From: Gordonia terrae
Lineage (GTDB): Bacteria; Actinomycetota; Actinomycetes; Mycobacteriales; Mycobacteriaceae
DNA: 64,000 nucleotides
Reading direction: 5' to 3'
NCBI RefSeq assembly: GCF_001698225.1
Contig: NZ_CP016594.1
Location: forward strand, 186,001 to 250,000
The first letter of the stretch is position 1, and each line of letters begins with the position of its first letter. The position numbers and the translations under genes were made by a program. Below are positions 53,993 through 62,997 of the stretch, piece after piece. The notes beneath the pieces are model-generated. The model saw only the letters and a list, made by a program, of their open reading frames with translations. It was not told the DNA's origin and did not search any database.

Positions 53993-55439
53993 CCCCAGAG
54001 GATTCCTCAAGCACCCCGAGCGGGAGCTGCCCGACCGCCGTCCGGTGGAACTGCGTCTGCTGGACTGGAAAGAGGTCTACACCGACTTCGACAAGGGCCA
54101 CCTGAAGACGCAGGCGAGCCGCTGCATGGACTGCGGTATCCCGTTCTGCCACAACGGCTGCCCGCTGGGGAACCTCATCCCCGAGTGGAACGACCTGGTC
54201 TACAAGGACCAGTGGCGCGACGGTATCGAGCGTCTGCACGCGACGAACAACTTCCCGGAGTTCACCGGCCGTCTGTGCCCGGCTCCGTGCGAGGCGTCGT
54301 GCGTGTTGGGGATCAACCAGCCGCCGGTCACCATCAAGCAGGTCGAGGTCGAGATCATCGACAACGCCTTCGACAACGGCTGGGTCACCCCGGTCCTGCC
54401 GTCGGAGAAGACCGGCAAGTCGGTGGCCGTCGTGGGCTCCGGCCCCGCGGGACTGGCTGCGGCGCAGCAGCTCACGCGTGCCGGGCACGACGTGACCCTG
54501 TTCGAGCGGGCCGATCGCATCGGCGGTCTGCTCCGCTACGGAATCCCCGAGTTCAAGATGGAGAAGCGCCACATCGACCGCCGTCTGGCGCAGATGGAGG
54601 CCGAGGGCACCGTCTTCCGCACCGGCGTCAACGTGGGCGTCGACGTCACGGTCGAGCAGCTCCGCGCCGACTTCGACGCGGTGATCCTCGCCAACGGTTC
54701 GACCATCGGCCGTGACCTGCCGATCCCCGGGCGTGAGCTCGACGGCATCCATCAGGCGATGGAGTTCCTGCCGCAGGCCAACCGGGTGCAGCTCGGCGAC
54801 GACGTCGAGGGCCAGATCTCGGCGAAGGGCAAGAAGGTCATCATCATCGGTGGTGGCGACACCGGTGCCGACTGCCTGGGCACCTCGCTGCGCCAGGGCG
54901 CCGAGATCGTCCACCAGTTCGAGATCATGCCGAAGCCGCCGATCGAGCGTGCCGAGTCGACCCCGTGGCCGACCTACCCGCTGATGTACCGCGTGTCGTC
55001 GGCTCACGAAGAGGGCGGCGAGCGCGTCTTCTCGGTCAACACCGAGCAGTTCACCGGCGAGGACGGCAAGGTCACCGGGCTCAAGGCGCACGAGGTTCAG
55101 ATGCGCGACGGTCGCTTCGAGAAGGTCGAGGGTTCGGACTTCGAACTCGAGGCCGATCTGGTGCTGCTCGCCATGGGCTTCGTCGGTCCCGAGCGCGAGG
55201 ATCTCCTCGACAAGATGGGCGTCGAATACGATCCCCGCGGGAACGTGAAGCGCGACAACAGCTTCGCTGCTGTCGGACAGCCGGGTGTCTTCGTTGCCGG
55301 CGACGCCGGCCGCGGGCAGTCGCTCATCGTGTGGGCAATCGCCGAGGGCCGGTCGGCCGCCGCGGCCGCCGACAAGTTCCTCACCGGGGCGTCGGACCTG
55401 CCGGCACCGATCGTGCCCACGCAGGTCGCGCAGCGCTGA
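53985..55439 (+). CDS. gltD: Glutamate synthase small subunit
   Basis: A 484-residue flavoprotein that passes electrons from NADPH to GltB. The N-terminal iron-sulphur domain has [17 protein letters not shown] and [12 protein letters not shown] binds at [18 protein letters not shown] at [11 protein letters not shown], and the second FAD segment is [21 protein letters not shown] 53985 overlaps the gltB stop by eight bases, so the pair is co-translated. A clear terminator follows. Confidence 0.96.
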   Translation: MADPRGFLKHPERELPDRRPVELRLLDWKEVYTDFDKGHLKTQASRCMDCGIPFCHNGCPLGNLIPEWNDLVYKDQWRDGIERLHATNNFPEFTGRLCPAPCEASCVLGINQPPVTIKQVEVEIIDNAFDNGWVTPVLPSEKTGKSVAVVGSGPAGLAAAQQLTRAGHDVTLFERADRIGGLLRYGIPEFKMEKRHIDRRLAQMEAEGTVFRTGVNVGVDVTVEQLRADFDAVILANGSTIGRDLPIPGRELDGIHQAMEFLPQANRVQLGDDVEGQISAKGKKVIIIGGGDTGADCLGTSLRQGAEIVHQFEIMPKPPIERAESTPWPTYPLMYRVSSAHEEGGERVFSVNTEQFTGEDGKVTGLKAHEVQMRDGRFEKVEGSDFELEADLVLLAMGFVGPEREDLLDKMGVEYDPRGNVKRDNSFAAVGQPGVFVAGDAGRGQSLIVWAIAEGRSAAAAADKFLTGASDLPAPIVPTQVAQR

Positions 55440-55464
55440 TCGCGCGGTCGCACAGAACCCCACC

Positions 55465-55502
55465 GAACTCCCGCTCACCCGCTTGAGGGTGGGCGGGAGT
55501 TC
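55465..55502 (+). terminator. Terminator of gltBD
   Basis: GAACTCCCGC-t-CACCC pairs with GGGTG-g-GCGGGAGTTC around a six-base loop, 26 bases after the gltD stop. The only flaw is a U-G wobble. The T-tract is weak. Confidence 0.8.
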
Positions 55503-55673
55503 TGCGTGTAGGGGACAGGCGTGTCGGGTAGGTGTCTCCCGGCCCTGCGACCGGGGCGGGGTCAGCGTTCCTCGGGTGTTCCGCGGGCCGCAACGCATCG
55601 GCGGGTCGCCGGTCCTACACTCGCCTCATCGCTGTCGGCCGGCCCTCACCGGCCAGTACGAAGGGAACGGACC

Positions 55674-56561
55674 ATGCGTCGGATCGTCGCGACCGTGTGC
55701 GCGCTGCTGTGCGCCGTCTTGGCCGGAGGTGGCCTCGCCCTTCCGAAAGCCGACGCCGCGCCGCGCGGGTGCCCGGAGATCTATGTGCTCGCCGTGCCCG
55801 GCACCTGGTCCAACGGTGCCAATCCGGGCCTTCTCGCCGAGGTCACCGCGGGGCTCGGACCGGAGACCCGTGTGCAGTACGTCGGATACGACGCCACGGC
55901 GTTCCCCTGGGAGAAGGCGATCTACGGGAAGTCGAAGGCACAGGCCGTGGCGAACACCACCGGACTGGCCCTGCAGATGCTGCGCCGATGCCCTGGCACC
56001 CGGATCGCGCTGGTGGGTTACAGCCAGGGCGCCGACGCCGCCGGCGACCTCGCCTCCGAGATCGGCACCGGACGCGCAGCCATCAAGCCGGGTCAGGTGG
56101 CCGGCGTCGTGCTGATCGCCGACCCGCGCCGGTCCAAGCGCGACAACCTGGTCGGCCCGCCGCTACGCGGCGAAGGCAGCGGCGGACCGCGCCTCGACAG
56201 CATGGGTTGGGTACTGCCGAGGGCGTTCACGATCTGCGAACCCACCGACGTCTACTGCAACGTGCCCCGCGACTACTACGTGACTCGGATCGTCGGTTAC
56301 CTCGCGGAGACCAGTGACCCGACGCCGAGCCAGATCGGCCAGTACCAGGCGGAGGCGGGGGCGATCCTCGCCGAACTGCTCACCCTCGGTGGTCCCGGGG
56401 AGATCGTGCAGGAACTCGGCGACGAGCGGGCCCGCGAACAGATCAGGTCGTTCAACCGCTTCCTGCAGTCCGGATCCCACGGCACCTATCGCGACTTCGA
56501 GGTCCGTCCCGGGGTGACGGCGGTGCAGTGGGCCAATCGCTTCCTCGCCGGCCTCGCGTGA
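55674..56561 (+). CDS. Secreted cutinase-family alpha/beta hydrolase
   Basis: A 295-residue exported esterase. A signal peptide of about 28 residues ends near ADAAPRG; the mature part begins CPEIYVLAVPGT, has the nucleophile elbow ALVGYSQGADAAGDLASEIG, and CEPTDVYC with the acid and a disulphide pair. The catalytic His expected soon after is absent; the candidate is in LQSGSHGTYRDF about 77 residues on, after a helical insert. Such Culp-type enzymes hydrolyse lipids or mycolate esters at the cell surface. GAAGGGA precedes ATG 55674. Confidence 0.9.
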   Translation: MRRIVATVCALLCAVLAGGGLALPKADAAPRGCPEIYVLAVPGTWSNGANPGLLAEVTAGLGPETRVQYVGYDATAFPWEKAIYGKSKAQAVANTTGLALQMLRRCPGTRIALVGYSQGADAAGDLASEIGTGRAAIKPGQVAGVVLIADPRRSKRDNLVGPPLRGEGSGGPRLDSMGWVLPRAFTICEPTDVYCNVPRDYYVTRIVGYLAETSDPTPSQIGQYQAEAGAILAELLTLGGPGEIVQELGDERAREQIRSFNRFLQSGSHGTYRDFEVRPGVTAVQWANRFLAGLA

Positions 56562-56688
56562 GGGATGCCGGTCGGCTGACCTGTGCCGAAACCGGATGAA
56601 TCGGACGCCCGGCTAGAGTGGCGGCCGAGGCGGTCACCGATGCCGGAGACCAGCCACCCGCCCGCCCTCGGACAGACGGACTCAATCC

Positions 56689-57360
56689 TTGTCAACGCAG
56701 CTCGCCGCCGTACTCGCCCAGACCGACCCGTCCCAGGGTCACAGCGGTTTCATCGGCTGGATCCTCGACCTGATGGACACGCTCGGGGAGCTGGGCGTCG
56801 GGGTGGCGATCCTGCTCGAGACCTTCCTGCCGCCCATCCCGTCCGAAGCGGTCCTTCCCGGCGCCGGGTTCCTCGCCTACGAGGGCCGCATGAACGTCTG
56901 GCTCGCCTGGGCGGCCGCGACCGTCGGTTCGCTCGTCGGCGCCTGGCTCTGGTACTGGATCGGTGCCGCTCTGGGGCGCGATCGCACCCGACGTCTCGTC
57001 GGACGGCTCCCGCTGTTGGACTACGACGACTTCGACAAGGCGGAGGAGTACTTCGTCCGCTGGGGCGGGCTGGCGGTTCTGCTCGGGCGGTGCGTACCGC
57101 TCGTGCGATCGTTCGTCTCGATACCCGCCGGCATCGAGAAGATGCCGTTCTGGCGCTTCACCGCCTATACGACGCTGGGTTCGGGGGTGTGGAACGCGCT
57201 GTGGATCGGGATCGGTTTCGGGTTCGGCCCGGCCATCGCTCCGGCGCTGGAACGCTGGAGCGGCGTGCTGTCGAACATCGTGATCGTCGTACTGGTCCTC
57301 ATGATCGCCTGGTTCGTCGTGAAGCGGATCCGCCGCCGACGGGTGAGCTCCGCGGGATGA
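56689..57360 (+). CDS. DedA family membrane protein
   Basis: A 223-residue inner-membrane protein with four to six membrane segments. Family marks are ETFLPPIPSEAVLPGAGFLA (about 46-65), VGSLVGAWLWYWIGAALGR and GRCVPLVRSFVSIPAGIEKM. DedA proteins act in lipid-carrier (undecaprenyl phosphate) recycling and membrane homeostasis. The start is taken at TTG 56689 because conserved sequence begins soon after; no good ribosome-binding site is seen, so it is uncertain. Confidence 0.9.
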   Translation: MSTQLAAVLAQTDPSQGHSGFIGWILDLMDTLGELGVGVAILLETFLPPIPSEAVLPGAGFLAYEGRMNVWLAWAAATVGSLVGAWLWYWIGAALGRDRTRRLVGRLPLLDYDDFDKAEEYFVRWGGLAVLLGRCVPLVRSFVSIPAGIEKMPFWRFTAYTTLGSGVWNALWIGIGFGFGPAIAPALERWSGVLSNIVIVVLVLMIAWFVVKRIRRRRVSSAG

Positions 57361-57669
57361 GAAGGGCGTCGGGAACGCCTCCCGGTGCCGGCCCCGATGA
57401 GGCCACGGACGACGCCTGGGTCATTCATGCAGGTGAGGGGCGCGTCGCTCCCCGCGCGGTAACGCTTCGCGTGCGACGATCGATCTAGCCGTCGTGTGCG
57501 GCACTCGCCACTCCGAGACCCGGACGAGCGAGATCCACACGTGTCGGTGGTCGGGGGGACGTGGCGAAAGCCACGCGAAAGTCCGGCGACATGATCCGGA
57601 TCAGCCGCTACAGTAGAACAAAGTTTGAGTCCGTTGTAACGAATGTGAAGTATCAGGAAGTGATTGGTC
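57361..57669. promoter_or_regulatory. 309-base region before a small gene
   Basis: The first 200 bases are GC-rich with nothing recognised. The last 80 are AT-richer, with TACAGT near 57607 and AGGAAG as ribosome-binding site of the small gene at 57670, so a promoter is likely here. Confidence 0.45.
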
Positions 57670-57831
57670 ATGAAGTTGGCTGACACCTTTCATGCACCCC
57701 GCCGGGGCTCCCTGCTGAACTCGCTCACCGGTGGGCGACTCGGGGGCCGCCCCTCCACGCCGGTGTTCCCCGCTGAAGCGGAACGCCTCATCACCCCCGC
57801 CGAACTCAGACGGTTCGGCGTTCGGACCTAG
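57670..57831 (+). CDS. Small conserved-looking protein, 53 residues
   Basis: A 53-residue frame starting ATG 57670, with AGGAAG at good spacing upstream. The sequence is basic with small residues: MKLADTFHAPRRGSLLNSL at the start and a helical end TPAELRRFGVRT. It ends one base before the stop of the convergent S4 gene. Its own AT-rich promoter region and ribosome-binding site argue for a real gene; no family or function is recognised. Confidence 0.55.
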   Translation: MKLADTFHAPRRGSLLNSLTGGRLGGRPSTPVFPAEAERLITPAELRRFGVRT

Positions 57832-58077
57832 TCAGGGGGCGGGCTGCTCGTCGCTCTCCGAGGCGACTCGTACGCTCATCCCGCCGACGGACACCACGTC
57901 GCCGATCGCCAGCTGCCGGCCCCGCCGGGTCTCCACCTCGTCGTTGACGGTGACCAGGCCGTCGGCGATCACCTCCTTGGCCTCGGCCCCGGACTCGATC
58001 AGGTTCGCGAGCTTGAGGAACTGGCCGAGGCGGATGGACTCGTCGCGGATCGTCACGTCGTACACGGCTTCGATCAT
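57832..58077 (-). CDS. RNA-binding S4 domain protein
   Basis: An 81-residue protein that is almost entirely one S4 domain: IRLGQFLKLANLIESGAEAK, then EVIADGLVTVNDEVETRRGR and LAIGDVVSVGG. It is of the YbcJ/RqcP-like single-domain type; such proteins bind structured RNA or ribosomes. ATG 58077 is chosen because the family begins there; no clear ribosome-binding site is seen. It is divergent from lysX. Confidence 0.87.
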   Translation of the reverse strand: MIEAVYDVTIRDESIRLGQFLKLANLIESGAEAKEVIADGLVTVNDEVETRRGRQLAIGDVVSVGGMSVRVASESDEQPAP

Positions 58078-58211
58078 GCCGGTACCGGGCGTGCGCGGCC
58101 ACCCCGGTCGGAGCTGCGACGACATGCGCCGAGGCGAGACGATCTGAGCCGGACATGGCCGAACCGCGTGGAGTGCCGGGACAGATCCCCGTTCCCGACT
58201 ACCGTTTACGC

Positions 58212-61200
58212 ATGGCCACCGACACCCCCCTCGCGCCGGTCGACCCCGAGAACCCCGACGAGCACCACATCGGTACCTCGCGCGCACCCACCGCGGCCGA
58301 TCGTCGTTCCCTGGCGCTCCTCGACAAGATCAGGCGCCCCACGGGGTTCGGGACCCGCGCACCGCACGTCGCGGGCACCGTCGTCGGTGTCCTCGCCGCT
58401 ATCGCGTTGTTGTCCAGTCTCTTTCCCGCGATCCGGCATCTGATACACGACCCGCGACGCTACGTCGACGACTACATCATCACCCTGCCCGACACCAGTT
58501 TCGCCTGGGCGTTCGTCCTCGCGCTCCTCGCGGTCGCCCTGTCGGCGCGCAAGCGGATCGCCTGGTGGATCAGCGTCGTCTATCTCGTGCTGTTCATGAC
58601 GGCCAACGTCCTGTATCTGATACCGGCGCTCGAGGACGACCTCGGAGTCACGGCATGGGACCGCACCAACATCTACCTCGGCCTGTTCATCGACGCCCTC
58701 GCGTTGATGTTCCTGCTCTCCACCTATCGCCAGTTCTACACGCGGGTCCGCAAGGGGGCGATCCCCGCGGCGTTCGGCACCCTCATCGCCGGACTGGTCA
58801 TCGCGACGCTGCTGGGCTGGGCGCTGGTATGGGCGTTCCCGCACACGCTGACCCGGGGCGACCGGTTGCCCTACGCGTTCAACCGGGTTGTCGCCTTCGG
58901 TGCCATCGACCAGGACGCGTCGTTCGACGGCCGGCACACGCACCTCTTCGTCAACGGGTTGCTCGGGTTGTTCGGTGCGCTGGCGCTGATCGCGGCGGCG
59001 ATCGTGCTGTTCCGGTCGCAGCGGCTGCGCTGGCTCATCACCGCCGAGGACGAAGCACTCATCCGCGCACTGATCGCGCGGTTCAACGACGACGACTCGC
59101 TGGCGTACTTCTCGACCCGGCGCGACAAGGCCGTGGTGTTCTCACCCGACGGCCGCGCGGCCATCACCTACCGCGTGGAGGTCGGCGTCGGACTCGCGGG
59201 CGGTGACCCGATCGGCGACCCGGAGTCGTGGCCCGACGCCATCGCCGAATTCCTCACGCTCTGCGAGAAGTACGGGTGGCACCCGGCGTCGATGGGGTCG
59301 AGCCCGCGCGGGGCGGCCGCCTTCGACGCCGCCGGCTTCGTCTCGCTCAACATCGGCGACGAGGCCATCCTGCACACGCGCGAGTTCAGCCTCAGCGGGT
59401 CGGCGATGAAGGCGGTGCGCCAGGCCGTGACCCGCACCCGCCGTGCCGGGGTCGGCGTCCGCATCCGACGGCACAACGAGATCGGCGACACCGAGATGGC
59501 GCAGATCGTCGCGCGCGCCGACGACTGGCGCGACACCGACGAGGAACGCGGCTTCGCGATGGCGCTCTCGCGCATCGGTGACCCCGCGGACGGCGACTGC
59601 CTGCTGGTCGAGGCCGTGCTGGACGAAGGCGAACCCGGCGAACGGGTCGTCGGCATGCTGTCGTTCGTTCCGTGGGGGCGTCGTGGCGTCTCACTCGACC
59701 TGATGCGTCGTGACCGGCACGGACCGAATGGTGTCGTGGAGACGATGGTCGCCGAATTGTGCCGTGACTCAGAGCAGTTGGGCATCACCGAGGTGTCGCT
59801 CAACTTCGCCGCGTTCCGCGCGTTCTTCGAACAGGGACCCCAGATCGGTGCCGGACCGGTGATGCGGATGGGCTATTCGGTGCTGATGTTCGGCTCGCGG
59901 TTCTTCCAGATGGAGTCGCTGTACAAGTCGAACGCGAAATACCTGCCGGACTGGCAGTCGCGCTACCTGTGCTTCGAGGACAGTCGGATTCTGCCCCGGG
60001 TGGGCCTGGCCGCCATCGTGACCGAGGGTTTCATCACGTTGCCCCGGTTCGGCCGGGCCAAGCACTACACGCAGGGGCCGCCGTCGATCCCGCCCGGTGT
60101 CGACGCCCCCGCCCTCATCGCCGAGCTCGAAGCCGAGACGGCCACCCCCGAGGGTGCGGTCGTCCATCGACCGGAACAGGTCCGTGTCCGGCTCGAGAAG
60201 ATGGACCGGCTCGTCGAGCGGGGTTTCGATCCGTACCCGCCGGCAGATCAGCCCACCCACACGATCGCGCAGGCCAAGGCCGAGCCCGAGGGAACGGTCG
60301 TCACCGTCGCCGGCCGCGTGACGCGGCTCCGCGACTTCGGCAAGGTCGTGTTCGCCGACGTCCACGACTGGTCCGGCGAGGTCCAGGTGCTGGTCGAGGA
60401 CTCTCGGGTGATCCCGGGAACCCCCGATTTCGGCACAGACGTCGACCTCGGCGACCTCATCCAGGCGCGTGGCGTCGTGGGCACCAGCCGCAAGGGTGAA
60501 CTGTCGATCCTGATCGACGCCTGGCGGATCAACGGCAAGTGCCTGCGTCCGCTACCCGACAAATGGGCCGGCCTCACCGATCCGGAAGCGCGTGTCCGCC
60601 AGCGCTATGTCGACCTGGCGATCAACGAGCAGACGCGAGCATCGCTCGCCACCCGCAGCCTCGTCGTGAAGTCGCTGCGCGACTTCCTCTCCGCGCGTGG
60701 CTACCTGGAGGTGGAGACGCCGATCCTGCAACAGATCCACGGCGGCGCCAACGCGACCCCGTTCCAGACGCACATCAACGCCTACAACCTCGACCTGTAT
60801 CTGCGCATCGCTCCCGAGCTCTACCTCAAGAGACTCTGCGTCGGTGGCGTCGAGAAGGTCTTCGAGATCGGTCGCAACTTCCGCAACGAGGGCGTGGACT
60901 TCAGTCACAACCCGGAGTTCACGAGCCTGGAAGCGTATGAGGCGCACAGTGATTACCTCAAGATGCTCGACCTCACCCGCGAGATGATCCAGCACGCGGC
61001 GACGGCGGCCTACGGGGAGCCGGTGATCGTGCGCACCGACGCCGACGGAAACGAAGAGCGTGTGGACATCTCGGGGGAGTGGCCGGTCAAGACCGTCCAC
61101 CAGGTGGTGTCGGAAGGTGCGGAGCAGGAGATCACGCCGGAGACCTCCGTCGAGGAGTTGCGCGCGGTGTGCGATCGCCTCGAGATCAACCACCGGCCGG

Positions 61201-61625
61201 ATTGGGATGCGGGGCAGATCGTGCTGGAGCTCTACGAGCATCTCGGCGAGGACCGGACCACGTTCCCGACCTTCTACACCGACTTCCCGACGTCGACATC
61301 GCCGCTCACGCGCGCACACCGGACCAAGCCGGGCGTCGCGGAGCGATGGGACCTCGTCGCCTGGGGCGTCGAACTCGGCACGGCCTACACCGAACTCACC
61401 GACCCGGTCGAACAGCGCAAACGTCTCACCGAACAGTCGATCCTGGCGGCCGACGGGGACCCCGAGGCCATGGAGCTCGACGAGGACTTCCTGCAGGCGC
61501 TCGAATACGCGATGCCGCCCACCGGTGGTCTCGGCGTCGGCGTCGACCGGGTGGTCATGCTCATCACCGGGCAATCCATCCGAGAGTCGCTGGCGTTCCC
61601 GCTCGCGAAGCCGCAGGACGCCTGA
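58212..61625 (+). CDS. lysX: Bifunctional lysylphosphatidylglycerol synthase / lysine--tRNA ligase
   Basis: A fusion of about 1,137 residues. The first 230 have six or seven membrane segments; the MprF-like DUF2156 domain (about 240-580) moves lysine from lysyl-tRNA to phosphatidylglycerol; the rest is a class II lysyl-tRNA synthetase with an OB fold (GTVVTVAGRVTRLRDFGKVV), motif 2 GRNFRNEGVDFSHNPEF and motif 3 GGLGVGVDRVVMLITG. In M. tuberculosis LysX gives resistance to cationic peptides. ATG 58212 lies six bases after TACCGT and may be leaderless; ATG 58155 would add 19 residues. Confidence 0.95.
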   Translation: MATDTPLAPVDPENPDEHHIGTSRAPTAADRRSLALLDKIRRPTGFGTRAPHVAGTVVGVLAAIALLSSLFPAIRHLIHDPRRYVDDYIITLPDTSFAWAFVLALLAVALSARKRIAWWISVVYLVLFMTANVLYLIPALEDDLGVTAWDRTNIYLGLFIDALALMFLLSTYRQFYTRVRKGAIPAAFGTLIAGLVIATLLGWALVWAFPHTLTRGDRLPYAFNRVVAFGAIDQDASFDGRHTHLFVNGLLGLFGALALIAAAIVLFRSQRLRWLITAEDEALIRALIARFNDDDSLAYFSTRRDKAVVFSPDGRAAITYRVEVGVGLAGGDPIGDPESWPDAIAEFLTLCEKYGWHPASMGSSPRGAAAFDAAGFVSLNIGDEAILHTREFSLSGSAMKAVRQAVTRTRRAGVGVRIRRHNEIGDTEMAQIVARADDWRDTDEERGFAMALSRIGDPADGDCLLVEAVLDEGEPGERVVGMLSFVPWGRRGVSLDLMRRDRHGPNGVVETMVAELCRDSEQLGITEVSLNFAAFRAFFEQGPQIGAGPVMRMGYSVLMFGSRFFQMESLYKSNAKYLPDWQSRYLCFEDSRILPRVGLAAIVTEGFITLPRFGRAKHYTQGPPSIPPGVDAPALIAELEAETATPEGAVVHRPEQVRVRLEKMDRLVERGFDPYPPADQPTHTIAQAKAEPEGTVVTVAGRVTRLRDFGKVVFADVHDWSGEVQVLVEDSRVIPGTPDFGTDVDLGDLIQARGVVGTSRKGELSILIDAWRINGKCLRPLPDKWAGLTDPEARVRQRYVDLAINEQTRASLATRSLVVKSLRDFLSARGYLEVETPILQQIHGGANATPFQTHINAYNLDLYLRIAPELYLKRLCVGGVEKVFEIGRNFRNEGVDFSHNPEFTSLEAYEAHSDYLKMLDLTREMIQHAATAAYGEPVIVRTDADGNEERVDISGEWPVKTVHQVVSEGAEQEITPETSVEELRAVCDRLEINHRPDWDAGQIVLELYEHLGEDRTTFPTFYTDFPTSTSPLTRAHRTKPGVAERWDLVAWGVELGTAYTELTDPVEQRKRLTEQSILAADGDPEAMELDEDFLQALEYAMPPTGGLGVGVDRVVMLITGQSIRESLAFPLAKPQDA

Positions 61626-61980
61626 GTCGAGGACCCCGACGCTTTCCGGGGTGTGCCCGGCGAGGTCGACGATCGTCACCGAGCCGTCGCCGAACAGGTC
61701 GTGGCTCGACGTGAACGTCGACACCGGTGGGCCGTCGAGGTCGGGGGTCCGGCGCAACGGCCGCAGCTCGAGACCCTCGGCCGTGCTGATCGTCGAGCGG
61801 GGCGGGGTGATCAACGGGCGCAGAACCGTCGGGAGCTCGGGTAGCGCCCGGAGATGAGCGTCCCGGCAGAAGCCCGGATCGACCAGAAACGTCGCCTCGG
61901 GGTGTTCGACCACGAAGGTCGTCATCGCGGAGGGCGGGCGACGTACCCCGACGGCCAGGTGTGCGCGCCGATTCCGGGCA
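61626..61980 (-). pseudogene. Remnant of a metallo-beta-lactamase-fold hydrolase
   Basis: On the minus strand the frame reads VRRPPSAMTTFVVEHPEATF, LVDPGF near one end and TFTSSHDLFGDGSVTIVDL, AGHTPESVGVL at the other, both typical of a small MBL-fold family. There is no start codon at the front, where a stop cuts the frame. The middle lacks the HxHxDH metal site, with SVSTAEGL-like sequence running directly into LRPLRRTPDLDGPPV. The back ends at the lysX stop, so the last third is missing. A gene trimmed at three places. Confidence 0.75.
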
Positions 61981-62312
61981 TGTGGATGTCACATGCAGTT
62001 CACCGGGGGGAGGTTTTGGGTAGCACTCCGCCGTCGTTGAATGGTCCTGGCTCTCCGAAGGGCTGCTGTCGTCACAACGGGCTACAACAGATCACAATGT
62101 GTAACGACGGGCTAGGGTCGAACGACCTACTTCACGACCCCCGCCGTCTGACGAGAGGTGCCCCGGATGATCCTCCAAGAGCCCGTACAGCAGGACCCTC
62201 GGGCGGGCCGTCGTTGACATGCACCCGGGTCAAATTCCGTTCACGGCGACGGTTCTCGCGGAGCCTCTGAGTCGGCACGTGCCTCGACCTCGAGCCGGCA
62301 GCCGCTGAACCC
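61981..62312. promoter_or_regulatory. 332-base region before sigK
   Basis: ACGGGCTA occurs twice, at 62077-62084 and 62107-62114, thirty bases apart, in an AT-richer patch with TAGGGT at 62112 as a possible -10. After it, ATG 62167 with AGAGG upstream opens a 16-residue frame (to 62217) that could be a leader peptide; evidence for translation is weak. Confidence 0.4.
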
Positions 62313-62927
62313 GTGGCGCCGAGGGAGAGCGACGCGACCGCGGATGCGGATCATGGGGGCGGGGGCGAATCGCAGGTGCTCAGCGACCTGCTGGCTCTGG
62401 TGGCCGACGGGGATCGCGCGGCGTTCACACGCCTCTACGATCTGACCAGTTCCCGGATCTACGGCCTGGCCGTCCGGGTGGTCCGTGACCGGCACTACGC
62501 CGAAGAGGTGGTCCAGGAGGCCTACCTGCAGTACTGGCAACAGGCCGTCGACTACGAACCCGCACGTGGGTCGGTGATCACCTGGATGATGACCATCGCG
62601 CACCGTCGCGCCGTCGACCGGGTCCGCACCGAGAACATGCAGACCGAGAGAATGTCGGAGTACGGGGTCAGGAGCGTGGAACCCGAAGCGACGCAGAATC
62701 TTCCGTTGGAGGCCGTGGTCCGCACGGCGGAGGTGAACGCGGTGCGCACCTGCCTCGGACACCTCACCGATCTGCAGCGCGGAAGCCTCGAGATGTCGTA
62801 CTTCGGGGGACTCTCGTACCCGGAGGTGGCCGCACGCATGGACACGCCCCTGCCCACCACGAAGTCGCGGATCAGGGACGGCCTGCGAAAGCTGCGCACC
62901 TGCCTGGACTCTCATGAGGACGGCTGA
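62313..62927 (+). CDS. sigK: ECF sigma factor, SigK-like
   Basis: A 204-residue sigma factor. Region 2 has AAFTRLYDLTSSRIYGLAVR, VVRDRHYAEEVVQEAYLQYW and ITWMMTIAHRRAVDRVR; region 4 has LTDLQRGSLEMSYFGGLSYP and TPLPTTKSRIRDGLRKLR. It fits M. tuberculosis SigK along its length. That protein is held by the anti-sigma RskA, encoded next to it; here the next gene is a hydrolase, so the partner is absent from the site. The start GTG 62313 is uncertain; GTG 62376 with a G-rich sequence upstream would still keep the whole of region 2. Confidence 0.87.
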   Translation: MAPRESDATADADHGGGGESQVLSDLLALVADGDRAAFTRLYDLTSSRIYGLAVRVVRDRHYAEEVVQEAYLQYWQQAVDYEPARGSVITWMMTIAHRRAVDRVRTENMQTERMSEYGVRSVEPEATQNLPLEAVVRTAEVNAVRTCLGHLTDLQRGSLEMSYFGGLSYPEVAARMDTPLPTTKSRIRDGLRKLRTCLDSHEDG

Positions 62928-62997
62928 TCACTCACCGCACTGAGCCCGGTCGCGTCGTCCGACGACGCCGTCCGCCTCACCCGGGCACACTGAACGC

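Noticed and set aside
60552..61925. Long minus-strand gene opposite lysX
   Set aside because: Only its first part, outside lysX, has MBL-fold homology; the remainder is antisense to lysX with no family resemblance, so only the remnant is annotated.
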